Assembly (NCBI GenBank): GCA_002068325.1
Contig: MVZH01000006.1
Coordinates: forward strand, 1-45,454
Source of the DNA: Lentisphaerae bacterium ADurb.BinA184
Lineage (GTDB): Bacteria; Verrucomicrobiota; Lentisphaeria; Oligosphaerales; MVZH01
Direction of reading: 5' to 3'
DNA length: 45,454 bases
The letters are not shown here. Numbering within the stretch: the first letter of the stretch is position 1. Below are more model-generated notes on this DNA. The model worked only from the letters and a program-made list of their open reading frames with translations. It was not told the DNA's origin and searched no databases.

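Noticed and set aside
45337..45339. TTG as the start codon of the giant gene
   Set aside because: The frame stays open for 38 more codons to the edge, and these match the second glycine-rich unit, so the codon is internal.

Overview
The window is GC-rich DNA (45,454 bp) from what looks like a bacterium of the PVC superphylum (Planctomycetota, Kiritimatiellota or Lentisphaerota). This is inference. It rests on two secreted proteins with PEP-CTERM sorting tails, a giant CARDB/Ig-like/RHS surface protein, an MFS-HEAT fusion, and several families of short interspersed repeats (palindromes, a heptamer array, 9-bp arrays) that I associate with such genomes. No plasmid, phage, IS, CRISPR, rRNA or tRNA features were seen.

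Left part (1-12,600): ordinary small genes. They are the start of a lipoprotein gene (minus, cut by the window edge), a xylulokinase-like FGGY kinase (plus), an MFS transporter with a C-terminal HEAT-repeat domain (plus), a PEP-CTERM protein with a discoidin-like domain (plus), smpB (minus), a second PEP-CTERM protein (minus) with a good promoter, long leader and terminator, asd (minus), and a compact minus-strand operon. That operon encodes a secreted protein, an ECF sigma factor and a zinc-type anti-sigma factor, and is preceded by an ECF-style promoter that suggests autoregulation. The spacers carry inverted-repeat elements and a heptamer array.

Right part (12,601-45,454): one uninterrupted minus-strand reading frame of 10,950 codons, still open at the right edge, so the true N-terminus lies outside. 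From N to C it runs: duplicated glycine-rich repeats; two SbsA-like Ig domains; fifteen CARDB repeats (the first separated from the rest by an NEW3-like and a jelly-roll-like segment); PPC and IPT-like domains plus uncharacterised sequence; a beta-propeller; an Ig-like domain; nine He_PIG/cadherin-like repeats; an RHS N-terminal-type module; a dockerin pair; more Ig-like domains; a second propeller; and about 2,300 residues of RHS/YD repeats ending in the classical DPxGL boundary. It does not end there. A further 1,307 residues hold a hydrophobic segment, a basic linker, a candidate effector domain, a metzincin-like protease module and a low-complexity tail.

The main discovery candidate is this giant protein, above all the placement of a tip-like segment and a protease module after an RHS shell within one polypeptide, with no separate immunity gene visible downstream. 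Secondary points are short palindromes and 9-bp arrays embedded in frame in the giant gene, the MFS-HEAT fusion, the ECF operon, and a PEP-CTERM mRNA leader with paired Shine-Dalgarno and anti-Shine-Dalgarno-like segments.
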